DNA of 64,000 bases, taken from positions 1 to 64,000 of the forward strand of contig CAICTM010000085.1 in assembly GCA_903772945.1 (NCBI GenBank), given 5' to 3'. The notes under the pieces were generated by a model, which was not told the origin of the DNA, made no database searches, and was given only the letters and a program-made list of their open reading frames with translations. The translations under genes were made by a program, and so were the position numbers. Shown here in pieces: positions 45,263 through 56,480 of this stretch. Positions within the stretch are counted from its first letter, which is position 1; the number at the start of each line of letters is the position of its first letter. Source of the stretch: Seminavis robusta. Lineage: Eukaryota; Bacillariophyta; Bacillariophyceae; Naviculales; Naviculaceae.

Positions 45263-46192
45263 ATGGATGCACTCACGATGATGAACGAACCAACCATGGA
45301 CCCTTCCACCGAGAAGTCTACTCTGATGAAAGACCCCACCTTGGATGACGACCTTGATTTCACTGAAGAGGATCCTGAATTGGACGCTCTTCTCCTGGCC
45401 ACCGAGACGAACATGGACCCTCTTTCCATGATCGAGCAGTTTGCGGTTATGCATGAATCGTCAGAAATCCACGCGGCTCTCTCGTGTGCCTTGGCGGCCG
45501 TGGATGTGGACGTGGAAGATCCGAACAACCCTTGGCATCACACGGCTGCCGAGATTACCAAGAAACCTGAGCTCTCCGAAGAAGTGGCCCAACTCCACGA
45601 TCAAGTGCTCCGGTCCGCTACGCGGATTCTGTTTGCCGAACAGGAAGCGACCGAAACGCACACGAAAGCCAAGCAGAACGTGGAGAAGTTGTTGCGCATT
45701 GAGACTGGACTTCAGGGCGTCCAAGACGTGCAACGCGAAATCAAGAGTCATCGTTCCGAAGAAGAAAAGGTGGCACTGAAGCAGTTCCGACAAGCCATGG
45801 CCAAGGCCCGTCAAGACTACGAAGATGCCCGCCAGATGGCACGTACCAAACGTCGCGCCAAACTGCATTTGGTGGCGGCCGCCCAAGAACGTCTCGAGAC
45901 GCTGCGCATCTCGCACGAAGAAATGGGTCGCATCTATGCCAAGAAAACCTTGGAACAACAGCAAAAGTTGAAAAAGGAGAGACTCTTGTACAACTTGCAT
46001 CTCGAAAGTCTCGCCAAGGCAGCACTGCAAGAACAGCAAGACAAAAAGATGGACATTATGGGTTCCGCTGCTCTAGAAGCAGCCGAAGATTGCAGTACCA
46101 CGTCGGATGAAAGCTCGGTTTCTCCTTTCACCATGATGATCAAACATACCCGTACCAGCAGTACATGGACCGACTCGTCTCAGTCCGACTGA
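45263..46192 (+). CDS. Coiled-coil protein (309 aa)
   Basis: Start ATG 45263 (MDALTMMNEPTMD); a frame-open extension of 20 residues upstream lacks an ATG. Residues 1-60 are acidic (DDDLDFTEEDPELDALLLA). Residues 75-95 are a hydrophobic helix (EIHAALSCALAAVDVDVED). Residues ~110-280 are a long helical, charged coiled coil (RQAMAKARQDYEDARQMART; EEMGRIYAKKTLEQQQKLKK). The C-terminus is Ser/Thr-rich. No membrane segment or signal peptide is present. It is probably a cytoplasmic structural or adaptor protein; the function is not known. Codon use is even across the frame, supporting a real gene. Confidence 0.78.
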   Translation: MDALTMMNEPTMDPSTEKSTLMKDPTLDDDLDFTEEDPELDALLLATETNMDPLSMIEQFAVMHESSEIHAALSCALAAVDVDVEDPNNPWHHTAAEITKKPELSEEVAQLHDQVLRSATRILFAEQEATETHTKAKQNVEKLLRIETGLQGVQDVQREIKSHRSEEEKVALKQFRQAMAKARQDYEDARQMARTKRRAKLHLVAAAQERLETLRISHEEMGRIYAKKTLEQQQKLKKERLLYNLHLESLAKAALQEQQDKKMDIMGSAALEAAEDCSTTSDESSVSPFTMMIKHTRTSSTWTDSSQSD

Positions 46193-46536
46193 ACCTACCG
46201 GTACCGGTGGGTAATCAAAGAAGCAAACAAACGTAGACACAGCAGCCCTTCATGGCTGGTCCTTCACATCATCAGCACGCCCTTGGGTCAGTCAAGGTAA
46301 CCTCTAGAACGAGGTCAGCCAAGGCAACCTTTAGAACGATTCAGAGTAGACACAAAAAAGTAGATATCAACAGTAAACGTTTAATAACACAATTTTCTCA
46401 ACTAAACTTATTTTAAAAAGGAGTGAATGAATGCATGCATACATACCAAAAAGAGCGTGGTGAACGACCTCTTGCGAGAACGAACGTCCCAACAACCATC
46501 GGGGCAAGACGCTTTCGATTCGATCCGGTTCACTAA

Positions 46537-47871
46537 CTAACTCTCGGCTTGACTGACGGAAATTTTCCACTTGCCACTGTCGCCTGTAGCAATTTCTCGC
46601 AAGGTGTATCGCCGACTGTATGCCAACTTGTGCTTGTCGCGAATGACAAAGGATTGTTTGCTTTTAATGGCGGCTTGGAATCCTCCTTCGAGCATTTTGG
46701 AAAATGTCTCTAGTTCCTTGGCACTGATACTGATACTCATGTGTCGCAAATCTCTCCAATCTTTGCTCAATCCAACAACAGAAGGCATGTTCAAGTCCAA
46801 ATACGGACCACTGGATTGCCACGGAATGGTTTCCAAAATGGCATCGGGGGGTGCTAGTACCGAAGCGGAAACATTGAATTGTCCGGTCCCAATTTCAAAG
46901 GTTTCTCCACTCTGCAGTGCTTGTACTTTCCACAATTCTCCTTGACTGGTCATGGTCCATCCCACAAGGAGCAATGGATGAATGCGAGAGACTTGATTGG
47001 GACTGAAATTGGAGCTCGCATCGCTGGACTGATAAAATGCCTTGTGCAATTCAAACGATGTGGAAATGACGGGTCCGTGTTCCATAATTTCGTACTTGAT
47101 ATCTTGAACTCGCGAGAGTTTGGAACGACAGACAAATCCAAAATGTCTCAAGACAGCGTCGACACTATCACACTTTTCCAAATCGGAACTCTTTTTGGTG
47201 ACTTGATAGGCCCGTCCAATGGCTTGTCCGTGAATGACACCACCTCTTAGGTTAATCACACGACAGGCCATGATCCATGCCAATTCGTTGACCGAGACCG
47301 ATTCCATATCCTTGACTTTGACCATGTCTGTCAAATAGGGCCATTCTTCATACGAATCAAATTCGACGGGCAATCGACCACTGCCACTGACGCTAATAAT
47401 CGAAGGAGGTCGAAAATCGCGCTTGTTGGAAATATTGTCTTGATCAAAGCCCGAGTGGGTGCGGCGCATGGGACTCTTACTACTCTTGCTTCCTTTGGTA
47501 TGCCGCGACTCGCGTTTTTTCGTGGGCGTTTCGGTTTCTCCAAAGGAATTGTTGTCGCCCATACTGGGGGATTCCAGTGCCAAGCGGGAACAACAGACAT
47601 TGTAATAAGCCGATGTTTCTTGAAAGATTTTCGTGACGCGCTGTAATTCCTTCTTGTCATTCTTCAACGCTTTGGCGTGCTTGTCGGGATGAATCAAGAC
47701 TTTCAGCGCCTTATATGCCGACTGCCGTTGACTCGTATTGTCCACCATGTGCAATTTCAAATCGGGGGTAGCAATCTTGAGCAGTTCGTACAGAGATTGA
47801 CGCGACGGTGGCTTGTCGTATACCACCGCCTCTACTTGCGCCAAGATCAGATTGCGAAATCTCTTGTCCAT
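46537..47871 (-). CDS. J-domain-like protein fused to a degenerate papain-like domain (444 aa)
   Basis: Start ATG 47871. Residues ~24-95 resemble a J domain: YKALKVLIHPDKHAKALKND with HPD at 61-63, then QRVTKIFQETSAYYNVCC. Residues 100-155 are a basic Ser-rich linker (KKRESRHTKGSKSSKSP). Residues ~190-345 resemble the second half of a C1 (papain/cathepsin B) peptidase. IKYEIMEHGPVISTSFELHK corresponds to the '...NGPV...' strand. RIHPLLLVGWTM carries a candidate catalytic His at 298, followed by GELWKVQALQSGETFEIGTG in place of the 'NSWG' segment. No CGSCW-type catalytic Cys is visible, so it is probably an inactive protease fold. The C-terminal ~90 residues are charged. The role is unknown; it may link Hsp70 to a peptide-binding module. 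Single exon. Confidence 0.7.
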   Translation of the reverse strand: MDKRFRNLILAQVEAVVYDKPPSRQSLYELLKIATPDLKLHMVDNTSQRQSAYKALKVLIHPDKHAKALKNDKKELQRVTKIFQETSAYYNVCCSRLALESPSMGDNNSFGETETPTKKRESRHTKGSKSSKSPMRRTHSGFDQDNISNKRDFRPPSIISVSGSGRLPVEFDSYEEWPYLTDMVKVKDMESVSVNELAWIMACRVINLRGGVIHGQAIGRAYQVTKKSSDLEKCDSVDAVLRHFGFVCRSKLSRVQDIKYEIMEHGPVISTSFELHKAFYQSSDASSNFSPNQVSRIHPLLLVGWTMTSQGELWKVQALQSGETFEIGTGQFNVSASVLAPPDAILETIPWQSSGPYLDLNMPSVVGLSKDWRDLRHMSISISAKELETFSKMLEGGFQAAIKSKQSFVIRDKHKLAYSRRYTLREIATGDSGKWKISVSQAES

Positions 47872-48553
47872 TGTGATACTTTGACTACTTTGTTTTAATA
47901 ATTATCTATTCGTTGGGTTGACTTGTGCTGGGTAGTTGTCTTTGCTTGTTTTTATGAGCGAATGGAACAGATCCAAAAGCAAACGGAATACAAAATGCTA
48001 CCCATGATAGCAAGGGGGTGCTGGGTATCTTACCGTATGCTCAGCGTAATCAGGATTGGATGGACTGGCTCAATCCCACTACCAAACAATCACGAATTCA
48101 ACGAATCTTGCCCTCACATGCAAAGACTTCCTCGATCGACGTGGGTAACACGGAGGAAACTCACTCACTTCTGACCAAAACTCGACGGGGCACAAGTCCA
48201 CTCATGTAAACCAGGGGTTTATTAGACTGGACTCCCGTCACTGCAGTCTTCTGTATTCTCAGTAGCCAGCTAGAAGAGCTCTAGCTAGCAACTAGCTAGC
48301 TAGTGGCTGCCAAAGCATGAAAGGAGAACCATTTTGCTTTGCTCCACGGTGCATTGAACTTTTTCATCTTCTTCTGACGGACTCCACTAAAAGTATTTGT
48401 TGCCCCTGACCTCGACTCTATTCAACCATACCAGTATAGTCTAGTCATATCTACCAAGCCAACCCCCATAATACTAATAGTCGCTACGATAAACGAAATG
48501 CATTATTGCTATTCTTCTGTTTAAATAAATAATGATCACCAATATCCCCAAAC
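47872..48553. other. Spacer with one short protein-like frame
   Basis: 48006-48209 encodes LGILPYAQRNQDWMDWLNP and ends TRRGTSPLM. This is unusually protein-like for its length but has no ATG in good context or visible partner exon. CTAGCTAGC words lie at 48280-48305. Nothing else was seen. Confidence 0.35.
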
Positions 48554-49866
48554 TCATGCCTCAGGGCAGCCATTGTCACGCAGCCACTGGACCATTTCTT
48601 CCGTGTCGTCGTTGATATGGCGTGCGGCTCGAAATGTCCAACCGTTCCATGGACACCCATTTTCACGAGCCCACTTTAAAACTTCAAAATGTCCATTTCT
48701 GGCAGCAAAGGTGCATGTATCTGCATTCCATGGACAGCCGTTTTCACGAGCCCACTTGAGCAAATCAAAATGGCCATTTTCTGCAGCACTTGAGCATGTA
48801 TCTGCATTCCATGGACAGCCGTTTGCACGAGCCCACTTCAAGATTTCCAAATGGCCACCTGCGGCGGCACTTGAGCAGGTATATTCATTCCATGGACACC
48901 CATTTGCACGAGCCCACTTTAAAAATTCAAAATGTCCATTTCTGGCAGCAAAGGTGCATGTATCTGCATTCCATGGACAGCCGTTTTCACGAGCCCACTT
49001 GAGCAAATCAAAATGGCCATTTTGTGCAGCACCTGTGCATGTGCTAGCATTCCATGGACACCCATTTTCATGAGCCCACTTCAAGATTTCCAAATGGCCA
49101 CCTTTAGCAGCACTCGCACATGTCCCTGCAATCCATGGACAACCATTCTCTCTTAACCATTGGAACATTTCCAAATGGCCATTTGAGGCAGCACCCGAGC
49201 ATGTCTGCCAATCCCACGGACAGCCATTTTCACGAGCCCACTTCAAAAGTTCCAAATGTCCATTTTTAGCAGCATCACGGCATGTCCACAAATTCCATGG
49301 ACAATCGTTCTGTCTTAACCATTGGAGCAATTCCAAATGACCATTTGAGCCGCTGCAGCACATGTCCTTTTCTCCCAAGGGAATCCCTGTTGGAGTGCCC
49401 ACTGCATGACCATAATATTTCCAACTTTGGCAATTTTTTGGCAAACCTGACGATGACGAGGTTTCTTATGGTCGGAATTGTCCCTGAACCAGTATTCTGT
49501 GCGTGGCTGATTGCAGAATGTTTCGCCGTAAAAAGTGTCGGTGATTTCTGCAGCGCGACTAGTAGGAGGAAACCATCCACCGTCAACGATAACCCTTGTT
49601 GGATTTTTCTTGAGTTCAATTTCACAGTACTCTTTGTACAGTTGATTCATCTTTTTGTTGACAGCTCCTACAAAAGTGTACTGTCCAATACCAACAGACG
49701 GCAGAATGAGTTCGATCCAAATATCATTGCCAGCCAGCAGAAGAGAATTGGCAGTAGGATTAGCACTGCAATTGGCAGTGGCAGCCTCGGCGGCGGCAAC
49801 AGCAGCAGTGGCAGCAGCATCACTAGTGCCAGTACCAGAGCCAGTAGCAACACTATCAGAAGACAT
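48554..49866 (-). pseudogene. Ankyrin-type repeat protein broken by a single-base frameshift
   Basis: Start ATG 49866 (MSSDSVATGSG). The Ala-rich N-terminus leads to an F-box-like segment (WIELILPSVGIGQYTFVGAV). The first frame ends at 49315 after TCAAAAQMVIW. One added base in the T-run at 49344-49346 would restore NGHLELLQWLR. The second frame then continues to 48554 with about nine repeats of consensus NGHLELLKWARENGCPWN plus xxTCxxAA (33 residues each). This short ankyrin-like repeat is expanded in diatoms and in some large DNA viruses and mediates protein contacts. The lesion sits in a homopolymer, so a sequencing or assembly error is a real alternative to a recent mutation. Confidence 0.75.
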
Positions 49867-50303
49867 GATCAACAATGAGATACTCTAGGAGCTAGTAGTA
49901 GTGAAACAACGAGAGGGACCAGATCTGACAGATCGATCGTAGAAGGGGATCTCGATTTTGTGGCCATTCGATGGCTGCATTCCTAACAGGTCACGGTACC
50001 GGTACGGTAATGAGTGACGATAGAGGTGACCATCTTAGCGGTTCTGCAGGCTTAAACGAAGAAACATACATGTTTGTGTATTATTATTATGGTTCCATCC
50101 TCGAAGCGGAACGACGATGCAAAACCCCTCGAGCTCTGTCCCCATCTTCATCTTAGCTCTCTCTACGGTGTAATCCATAGTAACTTTCCCGACCCATCAC
50201 AGTGTCAGTCCGTATACTGTACACCAAGTGCTTTCATATACGATACATATGTCCAGTTGTCTGTTGTCTCTGTCTCCTTGTTTCTGTTCGCATAGCTATA
50301 GCC
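49867..50303. other. Divergent intergenic region
   Basis: It separates the minus-strand ankyrin gene from the plus-strand LanC-like gene, so both promoters lie here. It includes GGTACCGGTACGG near 49995. Confidence 0.6.
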
Positions 50304-51668
50304 ATGCCATCTGATCGCTACTTTCGCAACAAGGCCATTGACAAGGCTAGCAGCAGTGGCAAGTCCTCCTCCACCGAGAAACGCCAGGAAGAACTCTTTG
50401 AGAATGGAAAAGCTTGCACGGCTCTTGCCCGTCGGTACTTTCAGATTTGCTTGGACTTTTACGAGGACAACAGTACGAATAAAAGAAGATCCTCCTCCAA
50501 GTCATCGTCGTTGTCATCACAACTGGGATCTCTGTACAAAGGAGCTCTGGGTCCACGTGTCTATCTGCGACTCCTCATGGCGCAACATCTCCAAAAACAA
50601 CAGCAGTCGCCATCACTGGACGACCAAAAGGAAATTGCGTCCTTACTTCAAACCGCACTAACATTGGCCCAACAGGTTGTTCAAGAGACGGAAACCCAAA
50701 AACCACAGCAACGAGTCACCTTGTTGACAGGTCCCTATGTAGGAGCCAAAGCGCTCTTGGCAGCCCTCCATCAAGCCTTGGGAGACGCGGCGTCTGCCCA
50801 GCAACATGCCAACGAATTGATTGGATTTCTCCAAACACACACTGCAACCATGCACTCTCGCGAATGTGAAGTCTTGTACGGACGAGCGGGAGCCATTCAA
50901 GCCATTTTGTTTTTACGACAACAACTCCATGACACACAATTGGGATCCTCGGTCGTGGTCGCACTGGCACAAGCCATTGTCCAAGAAGGAATCCAAACGG
51001 CTGCCAAACACAACCAGTTGCCACTTCTTTGGGAATGGCACGAATCCCACTATCTGGGGGCAGCCCATGGCGTGGTGGGAATACTACACACCTTGTTGTG
51101 TCTCACACCCTCCGAACGACAACAACTGCCGCATGCGACCAATAATAATTTGATTCCACAAACCATCCACGCCTTGAATTCCCTCTGTTGGCCGGAATCG
51201 GGCAATTTGCGAAGCAGTATTGGCAGTACACACGACAAGTTGGTTCATTGGTGTCATGGGGCACCGGGACACGTGCTATTGTTGGCCAAGGCCCATCAAG
51301 TCTTTGGTGGAACGAACTATTTGGAACAAGCCCAAACGCTCGCCAATACGGTGATTTGGCCCCGGGGACTGCTCCGCAAAGGAGTCGGACTGTGTCACGG
51401 AATCTCGGGCAATGCCTATTGCTTCTTGGCAGTACTGCAACATGCATCAAGAACAGCAGAAGCAGACGATTGGAGACGACGAGCTTGCTACTTTGCCGCC
51501 TTTGGCATTGAACACTGGGATGAGCTTCACCATGTTCCCGATCAACCGTATTCCGTCCATGTCGGTGCGGGTGGGTTGGCGTTGCTACTCATGGATTTGG
51601 GAACGTTGGCGAGCAGCAGCAGCAACCACAACACCGAGGCAACGCGGTTTCCACTCTATGACTTTTGA
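50304..51668 (+). CDS. LanC-like protein (454 aa)
   Basis: ATG 50304 is chosen because upstream in-frame sequence is leader-like and would add an unlikely Cys-rich start. The signature zinc-site motifs of the LanC family are present: HWCHGAPG with Cys at residue 317, and GLCHGISGN with Cys-His at 364-365. Supporting GxxG turns of the alpha/alpha toroid are HGVVGILHTL, LYGRAGAIQAILF, and VHVGAGGLALLLMDLG near the end. The N-terminus has a Ser/Lys-rich insert. Eukaryotic LanC-like proteins bind glutathione, and mammalian LANCLs add it to dehydroamino acids in damaged phosphoproteins. That activity is inferred here. No signal peptide, so probably cytosolic. Single exon. Confidence 0.9.
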   Translation: MPSDRYFRNKAIDKASSSGKSSSTEKRQEELFENGKACTALARRYFQICLDFYEDNSTNKRRSSSKSSSLSSQLGSLYKGALGPRVYLRLLMAQHLQKQQQSPSLDDQKEIASLLQTALTLAQQVVQETETQKPQQRVTLLTGPYVGAKALLAALHQALGDAASAQQHANELIGFLQTHTATMHSRECEVLYGRAGAIQAILFLRQQLHDTQLGSSVVVALAQAIVQEGIQTAAKHNQLPLLWEWHESHYLGAAHGVVGILHTLLCLTPSERQQLPHATNNNLIPQTIHALNSLCWPESGNLRSSIGSTHDKLVHWCHGAPGHVLLLAKAHQVFGGTNYLEQAQTLANTVIWPRGLLRKGVGLCHGISGNAYCFLAVLQHASRTAEADDWRRRACYFAAFGIEHWDELHHVPDQPYSVHVGAGGLALLLMDLGTLASSSSNHNTEATRFPLYDF

Positions 51669-52585
51669 TCTATTACATAATATAGTGCCGCACCGTGCTT
51701 GAAGAAAAAGTTTTCTGCAGGCAACACAAATATGTACATCGTACATTGTGCATGCCTGCAGACCCAAGTATGACTAATCTTCCACAACTTGCAGCAAAGA
51801 AGGAAAGTTGCTGTTTCCAAAAGAAAGCAGGCAGCTTGGTTGTCTTGTCTTGTGTTCTTGCCCTGTTTGCAGCTCGACCGACTTTGTGAAGGGGTCAAAA
51901 GGCTTGTCCTGCATGAATGAGACAAGGGGTTTTGGATTAGGGAGGTTGTCCTGTAGCTATGAATGCGTCCCAAGCAAGCAAGCAATAAATATTCCAAAGA
52001 AAACCTCTCTACTATAGACCCCACTACGGTATTAGCTGGTAGTAGGAAAGAACGGGACAGCACAATTGAGATCACTAGCTGCAAGCAAAGACAGCAAAGT
52101 GCAATCCGACCACGAAGGAAGCAAACCTTGACCCAAGGGTGTAAGTTGCTTCTTCATACATGTAATAGCATCTCAAAGGTTTGAAGCTATCCTCGTTATT
52201 AATAGAGAAAAAGAGACGAGAATAGCTACATATACCGCACTCTCCCCGTGTCCATGAAGGAGAGCACTGAATGCAGAGGGGACGGACATCTCTGTAGCTG
52301 AAGTTCCCCCTCCCCAGCGGCACAATCCCGTCCTAGATGAGGTAAATATTGTTGAGAGCTGTTTTGAGAGGGCAGAATTGAGCAGACTTCTTTAATAAAT
52401 CCTCTCAAAACAATCTTATAAATCCTCCCAACCCGCAGTAAATCCTCCCTTTGTTCATCCCCTCAGCATAAATAGAGACGATGCAGTATCGCAGTTTCGA
52501 TTAAGATTCGATTAATTCGACTCGATTCCAACAGCCAGCACACCGACCACGTCGCTTGATCAGCTGTTCGACCACGTTTCTTTGA

Positions 52586-52612
52586 TGACGTAAGCTACCC
52601 CACGTAAGACGT
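52586..52612. promoter_or_regulatory. CRE-like cluster upstream of the carbonic anhydrase
   Basis: TGACGTAAG (52586), then CACGTAAGACGTC with a GACGTC palindrome at 52607-52612. This is 165-190 bp upstream of the start codon. TGACGT/ACGTCA are the core of CO2-cAMP response elements described for diatom carbonic anhydrase promoters. The match is short and could be chance. Confidence 0.4.
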
Positions 52613-52695
52613 CTGAGTACAGTACCGGTTTTCTTCAATTGGGACGAATACGATGCTGGGCTGTCCCTCACACAACTTTTTCTCTCCCTCCAAGT

Positions 52696-52725
52696 GAAAG
52701 AAAGAAAGAAAGAAAGAAAGAAAGA
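52696..52725. repeat. (GAAA)n microsatellite
   Basis: Seven GAAA units, ending about 50 bp before the carbonic anhydrase start codon, so probably in its 5' untranslated leader. Confidence 0.95.
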
Positions 52726-52774
52726 CCCCTCCTTCTCTTACATCTATCTAGCTATCAAATATTCTATCATCACC

Positions 52775-53860
52775 ATGTGCATTGTGGACAGCAACCCTAC
52801 ATGTACTATCAATGGTGCTCAGGCACCGGCACCCGTCAAGGCACCAGGCGGTCCTCACCGTCGATCGTCGTTGCAAACAATGTCATTGGCCGGATTGGAC
52901 ACGACGGAATTACTCGGTGATATCGAGACCAAGGTGGAAAAACATTTTCCTGGCGCTCTTCCCAGTCAAGGCATTTTGGACAAGGTGTCGGTGACGATTG
53001 AAGCCCGTGGTTTGACACCCGAGAATACGCTCTATGCCCAGAGTGTCTGTCCCGATGAAATCAATCATGAGCCTGGTAAGTCTTGATACTACATACATAC
53101 ATGGATAGTCATTGACAAGCTGCTTGAGACGTCTCTCACTCAATGGTACTCCTGTTTCTTCTATCATGGTTTGTTTACTACAGGCGACATTACCAACTTG
53201 TTTACGGAGTATCTGGGTGAAGTGTTTCACTTGGGTGGTTTGGGTGGCATTCCCTTTACGGGCAAGACCGGCTTTGGTGCCTACTCGCACCATGTCCCAG
53301 AAGGAGGTCATTGTTTCATTCTCTTGGCGCCTCATATTGGATTGGACAGTGGATGCAACTTTGGCATGTACGATCGAGAAGGACAAGCGTCGGCCGGAGC
53401 GGCTTGTGGAGCGGCCATTGGCGCATTGGGTTATTGCAAAGCCTGCAAACCATTGCCCGATTTGACCACCGCCCAAGACGATTATCAAATGTCCTATATT
53501 ATTCACAAAGTGCATCAATGCAAACACGAAATTTTGGCGGAGACGACCGATAATGCCGTCCAGGCACGATTGGCCCATCACATGCACAAAGTCGCTACGG
53601 AAATGCTGGATAAGATTGTCAGTCTCGATTTTGGAGGTCCGGAATCGACTCTGACCATTTTGACCGGCGTGCAAATCAACATGCCCGAACCCATGGAGGA
53701 TTACTTTCAGCCATTGGAGTTTTACGTCAAAGAAAAGAATGGCGGCGACACTGTCGATCTCTTTGAACAGACGTTTGGAACGCGATCGGACCATCAGAAA
53801 AACAACAATACGTGGACCACCTACAAGGACGACGATGGAACCGTCTTTGTCGAGTGCTAA
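52775..53860 (+). CDS. LCIB: LCIB-type theta carbonic anhydrase (325 aa, two exons)
   Basis: Exons are 52775-53075 and 53184-53860, with a 108 bp intron (GTAAGT...ACAG, phase 1). Start ATG 52775 is in context CACCATG. The zinc ligands expected of the family are visible: Cys92 in VCPDEIN, His151 in LLAPHIGLD and Cys175 in AACGAAIGA. Asp94 and Arg165 (MYDREGQ) are candidate catalytic partners. LGGLGGIPFTGKTGFGAYSH is the family's Gly-rich core. LCIB-type enzymes interconvert CO2 and bicarbonate and act in the algal CO2-concentrating mechanism. The N-terminus (CIVDSNPTCTINGAQAPAP) is not an obvious signal peptide, so location is open. Two CRE-like words upstream suggest CO2 control. It is followed 5 kb on by an SLC4 transporter on the opposite strand. 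Confidence 0.9.
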
Positions 53861-55795
53861 GAAAGATTGGAGGATGAGTCATTGGAAACCGAACGGCATA
53901 CGGTAGCTACTGTGGGCAAGCAACACAACACAGCAATACACTCATCCGATGGATGGAACAAACAACAGCAAAAGGACGACGGCAAGCAATACGCCCGGCT
54001 TCGTGGACATGGCAACAACAACAGAACTTCACCCACGTCCACATCCAACTGCCACGTTTGTTTGTTTGTTACCGTGTAGAAGATATTCTATAGATAGATT
54101 CAATGATGATGATCGAGAACGATCTGTGCACTTTCCAACACACTTACTCGTAGTCCTCTTTCTCCTCGCTCCTCGATCGAACCACTTGGAGGTCACTGCC
54201 ATGGCGCGACACGCCAGACATAAATCTAGCTATCGATCGTACCGTACCGGTAGCAACGTAGTGGATGTTTCTCATGACATGACATGACAGCGATACAGTA
54301 TTGCATCTGGCCCCCACCATGCAATCGTTGCTTTCTCATTACAGTATCCGTTAGATAGTTCTTCCCGGCCGCATGGCCTCAACAGCAGACGTGCGCAAGG
54401 TGTAGCGTACGGGACGCCCTCGCAAGGGAATCAGATCCTGCAAGTCGAACTGTTGGCGAAGAAAGCAAGTGGCTCGAGCTAGCTATGATGATAGTGCGCA
54501 CAATGGCCAAGATAGACCGATGGCTTTCGGTGTTTCTTGTCAACGTCGCTCACGTTCACTCACGGGACCTTCAGTTGCCATCCATCGCTCCAACAGTGTC
54601 AATTGCTCGCAGCTGCAAAGTCCTGAAGGAGCTGGGTCGGCGCCGCAAAAACAAAAGGACATGATGTCATCTCAGCAATGATGGCTGCATGAGCGCGACT
54701 TCACTGCTCCATGGCAATGGCACTAGTAGCTACCTAGGGGCTACCGTACGGTACGGCAAAGATAGATTGGAGAAGGTACAAGAACGAGGAGGTCTTCACC
54801 ATCACGCATGTATTGCTTTGGCTCTACAAAATTAATAAAGAGGAGCGCTTCATTATGTTCGTACCAGCCCAACAACGAAGACGGGAGAATCCAACTCGTG
54901 AGTGCAGTTCCTTTGTGAGTATGCGGAGCATCTTCTCGCAGAAGGTGCAGGCACCGGTGATCTGAAAGCTTGTGTTGGATTTCTGTGTTGCATACTACCA
55001 GTACTACATCGTACCGAAAGGAATGATGAATCGAATCGAATCGAATCTCAATCGAATCAAGCATTAATTAAGCCGGTGAATTGGTTCAATAAACAATGTT
55101 TTCCGAGCGGAAAAGATTTAGGATGTTTAACATGTACCGAAAAAAGGTTTAAGGGATGCTCAACTCAGGTGTTCGGAATTCTGGGTCCGCTCATGTTCCA
55201 TGTTCCTTGTGCCTTTTTCGACACCTTTACGCTTACGGTACTCTATCAAGATCAAGATGACGGTGATACCTCTCCTCTTTACAGCGGCTAGGCCTCTTTC
55301 ATGGCTACATGTACTACCATTACATACTCCACCACCATCACAGGCTCCTCTTGTTTGGATTGGCTGGAAACAGCGGCAGCGAACCGATGAAGAGTCTTCC
55401 TCCGTTCAATGACTTCTTTCTTCGAGTCTTTGACGATCTTCCACGTTGGGAGCGGCATGACACGAAGCGTCTGCTATGATTTCAATTGGAAAGCACTCGG
55501 ATATCTAGTGTACCATGGAAGAGAGCTTGGAAGCAGCCTCCGACAAGCACCAGTCGTACATTTGCCGACGGTCGTTTCAGTTTGAAATAAAACGACAATT
55601 CATGACGACTCCATTTTGATTTATTTTTGATGTTTTGATGTTGACGCCTCTTTCGATTTTGATGTTGGTCTTGCCAAAAAGTCGTCGCTGAAACGAAACG
55701 CCGTGCTTTGAATGCGTGAAACGTCGTTCGTTTGCCTAAAGCAAAGCTCTTTTTCTCGCCCAGCAACACAACACAACTCGCTTCTTCTTCCAATT
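53861..55795. other. Gene-free spacer
   Basis: No recognised gene. TCGATCG and GGTACCG words are frequent. (AATCG)n occurs at 55030-55060. Confidence 0.45.
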
Positions 55796-56220
55796 GCATG
55801 ACGATGACAATGATGGTATTGAGAGTCCCACGTTCACGTACCTCGAGATGTGCATCTACGGATGGACCCTCGGCGGACCGCTGTGTGGTTGAACGGATCC
55901 AGAGTCATCTTGCGGTGGTTCCTGTTGGGGTGGGCGCATGACGATGACAATGACGGTATTGAGAGTCCCACGTTCACGTACCTCGAGATGTTCTTCTTTG
56001 ATGAACCCTCGGCGGACCGCTGTGTGGTTGAACGGATCCAGAGTCATCTTGCGGTGGTTCCAGTTGGGGTGGGCGCATGACGATGACAATGATGGTATTG
56101 AGAGTCCCACGTTCACGTGCCTCGAGATGTTCTTCTTTGATGAACCCTCGCGCGGACCGCTGTGTGGTTGAACGGATCCAGAGTCATCTTGCGGTGGTTC
56201 TTGTTGTGGGTTGGTTCGTC
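55796..56220. repeat. Three tandem ~140 bp units
   Basis: GCATGACGATGACAATGA begins units at 55796, 55936 and 56075. Units are about 95 percent identical and include CCCACGTTCACGTACCTCGA, GGTTGAACGGATCCAGAG and CATCTTGCGGTGGTTCC. Overlapping frames repeating the same peptide are by-products. Confidence 0.95.
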
Positions 56221-56480
56221 CTCGTGCAAACGTAAGTCGATGTGTTCCTGTCTTTTTGTGCCATTGCAACTTTCACGGTCTTCGACCGTTGCCGCCTCAT
56301 CCTCTTTAGTTCCCAACGTAGGACGTCTGCTCCATGTTGACAATGGTGGTTCCTTTGTGGGGTGGTTCGTCCTCGTGCAAGGTAAGTCCACTTGTTCCTG
56401 TCTTTTGTGCCATTGCTACTTTCACGGTCATCGACCGATCGTTGCAGCCTCATCCTCTTTAGTTCCCAATGATGGATGGT
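56210..56480. repeat. Two ~150 bp units of a second family
   Basis: GGTTCGTCCTCGTGCAA starts units at 56213 and 56363. Both contain TGTGCCATTGC(A/T)ACTTTC and CCTCATCCTCTTTAGTTCCC. Confidence 0.88.

Larger units (their letters stand above)
51669..52774. other. Spacer and theta carbonic anhydrase 5' flank
   Basis: No gene was recognised. The distal part is AT-rich. Regulatory-like words and a GAAA microsatellite near the 3' end are listed separately. Confidence 0.5.
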
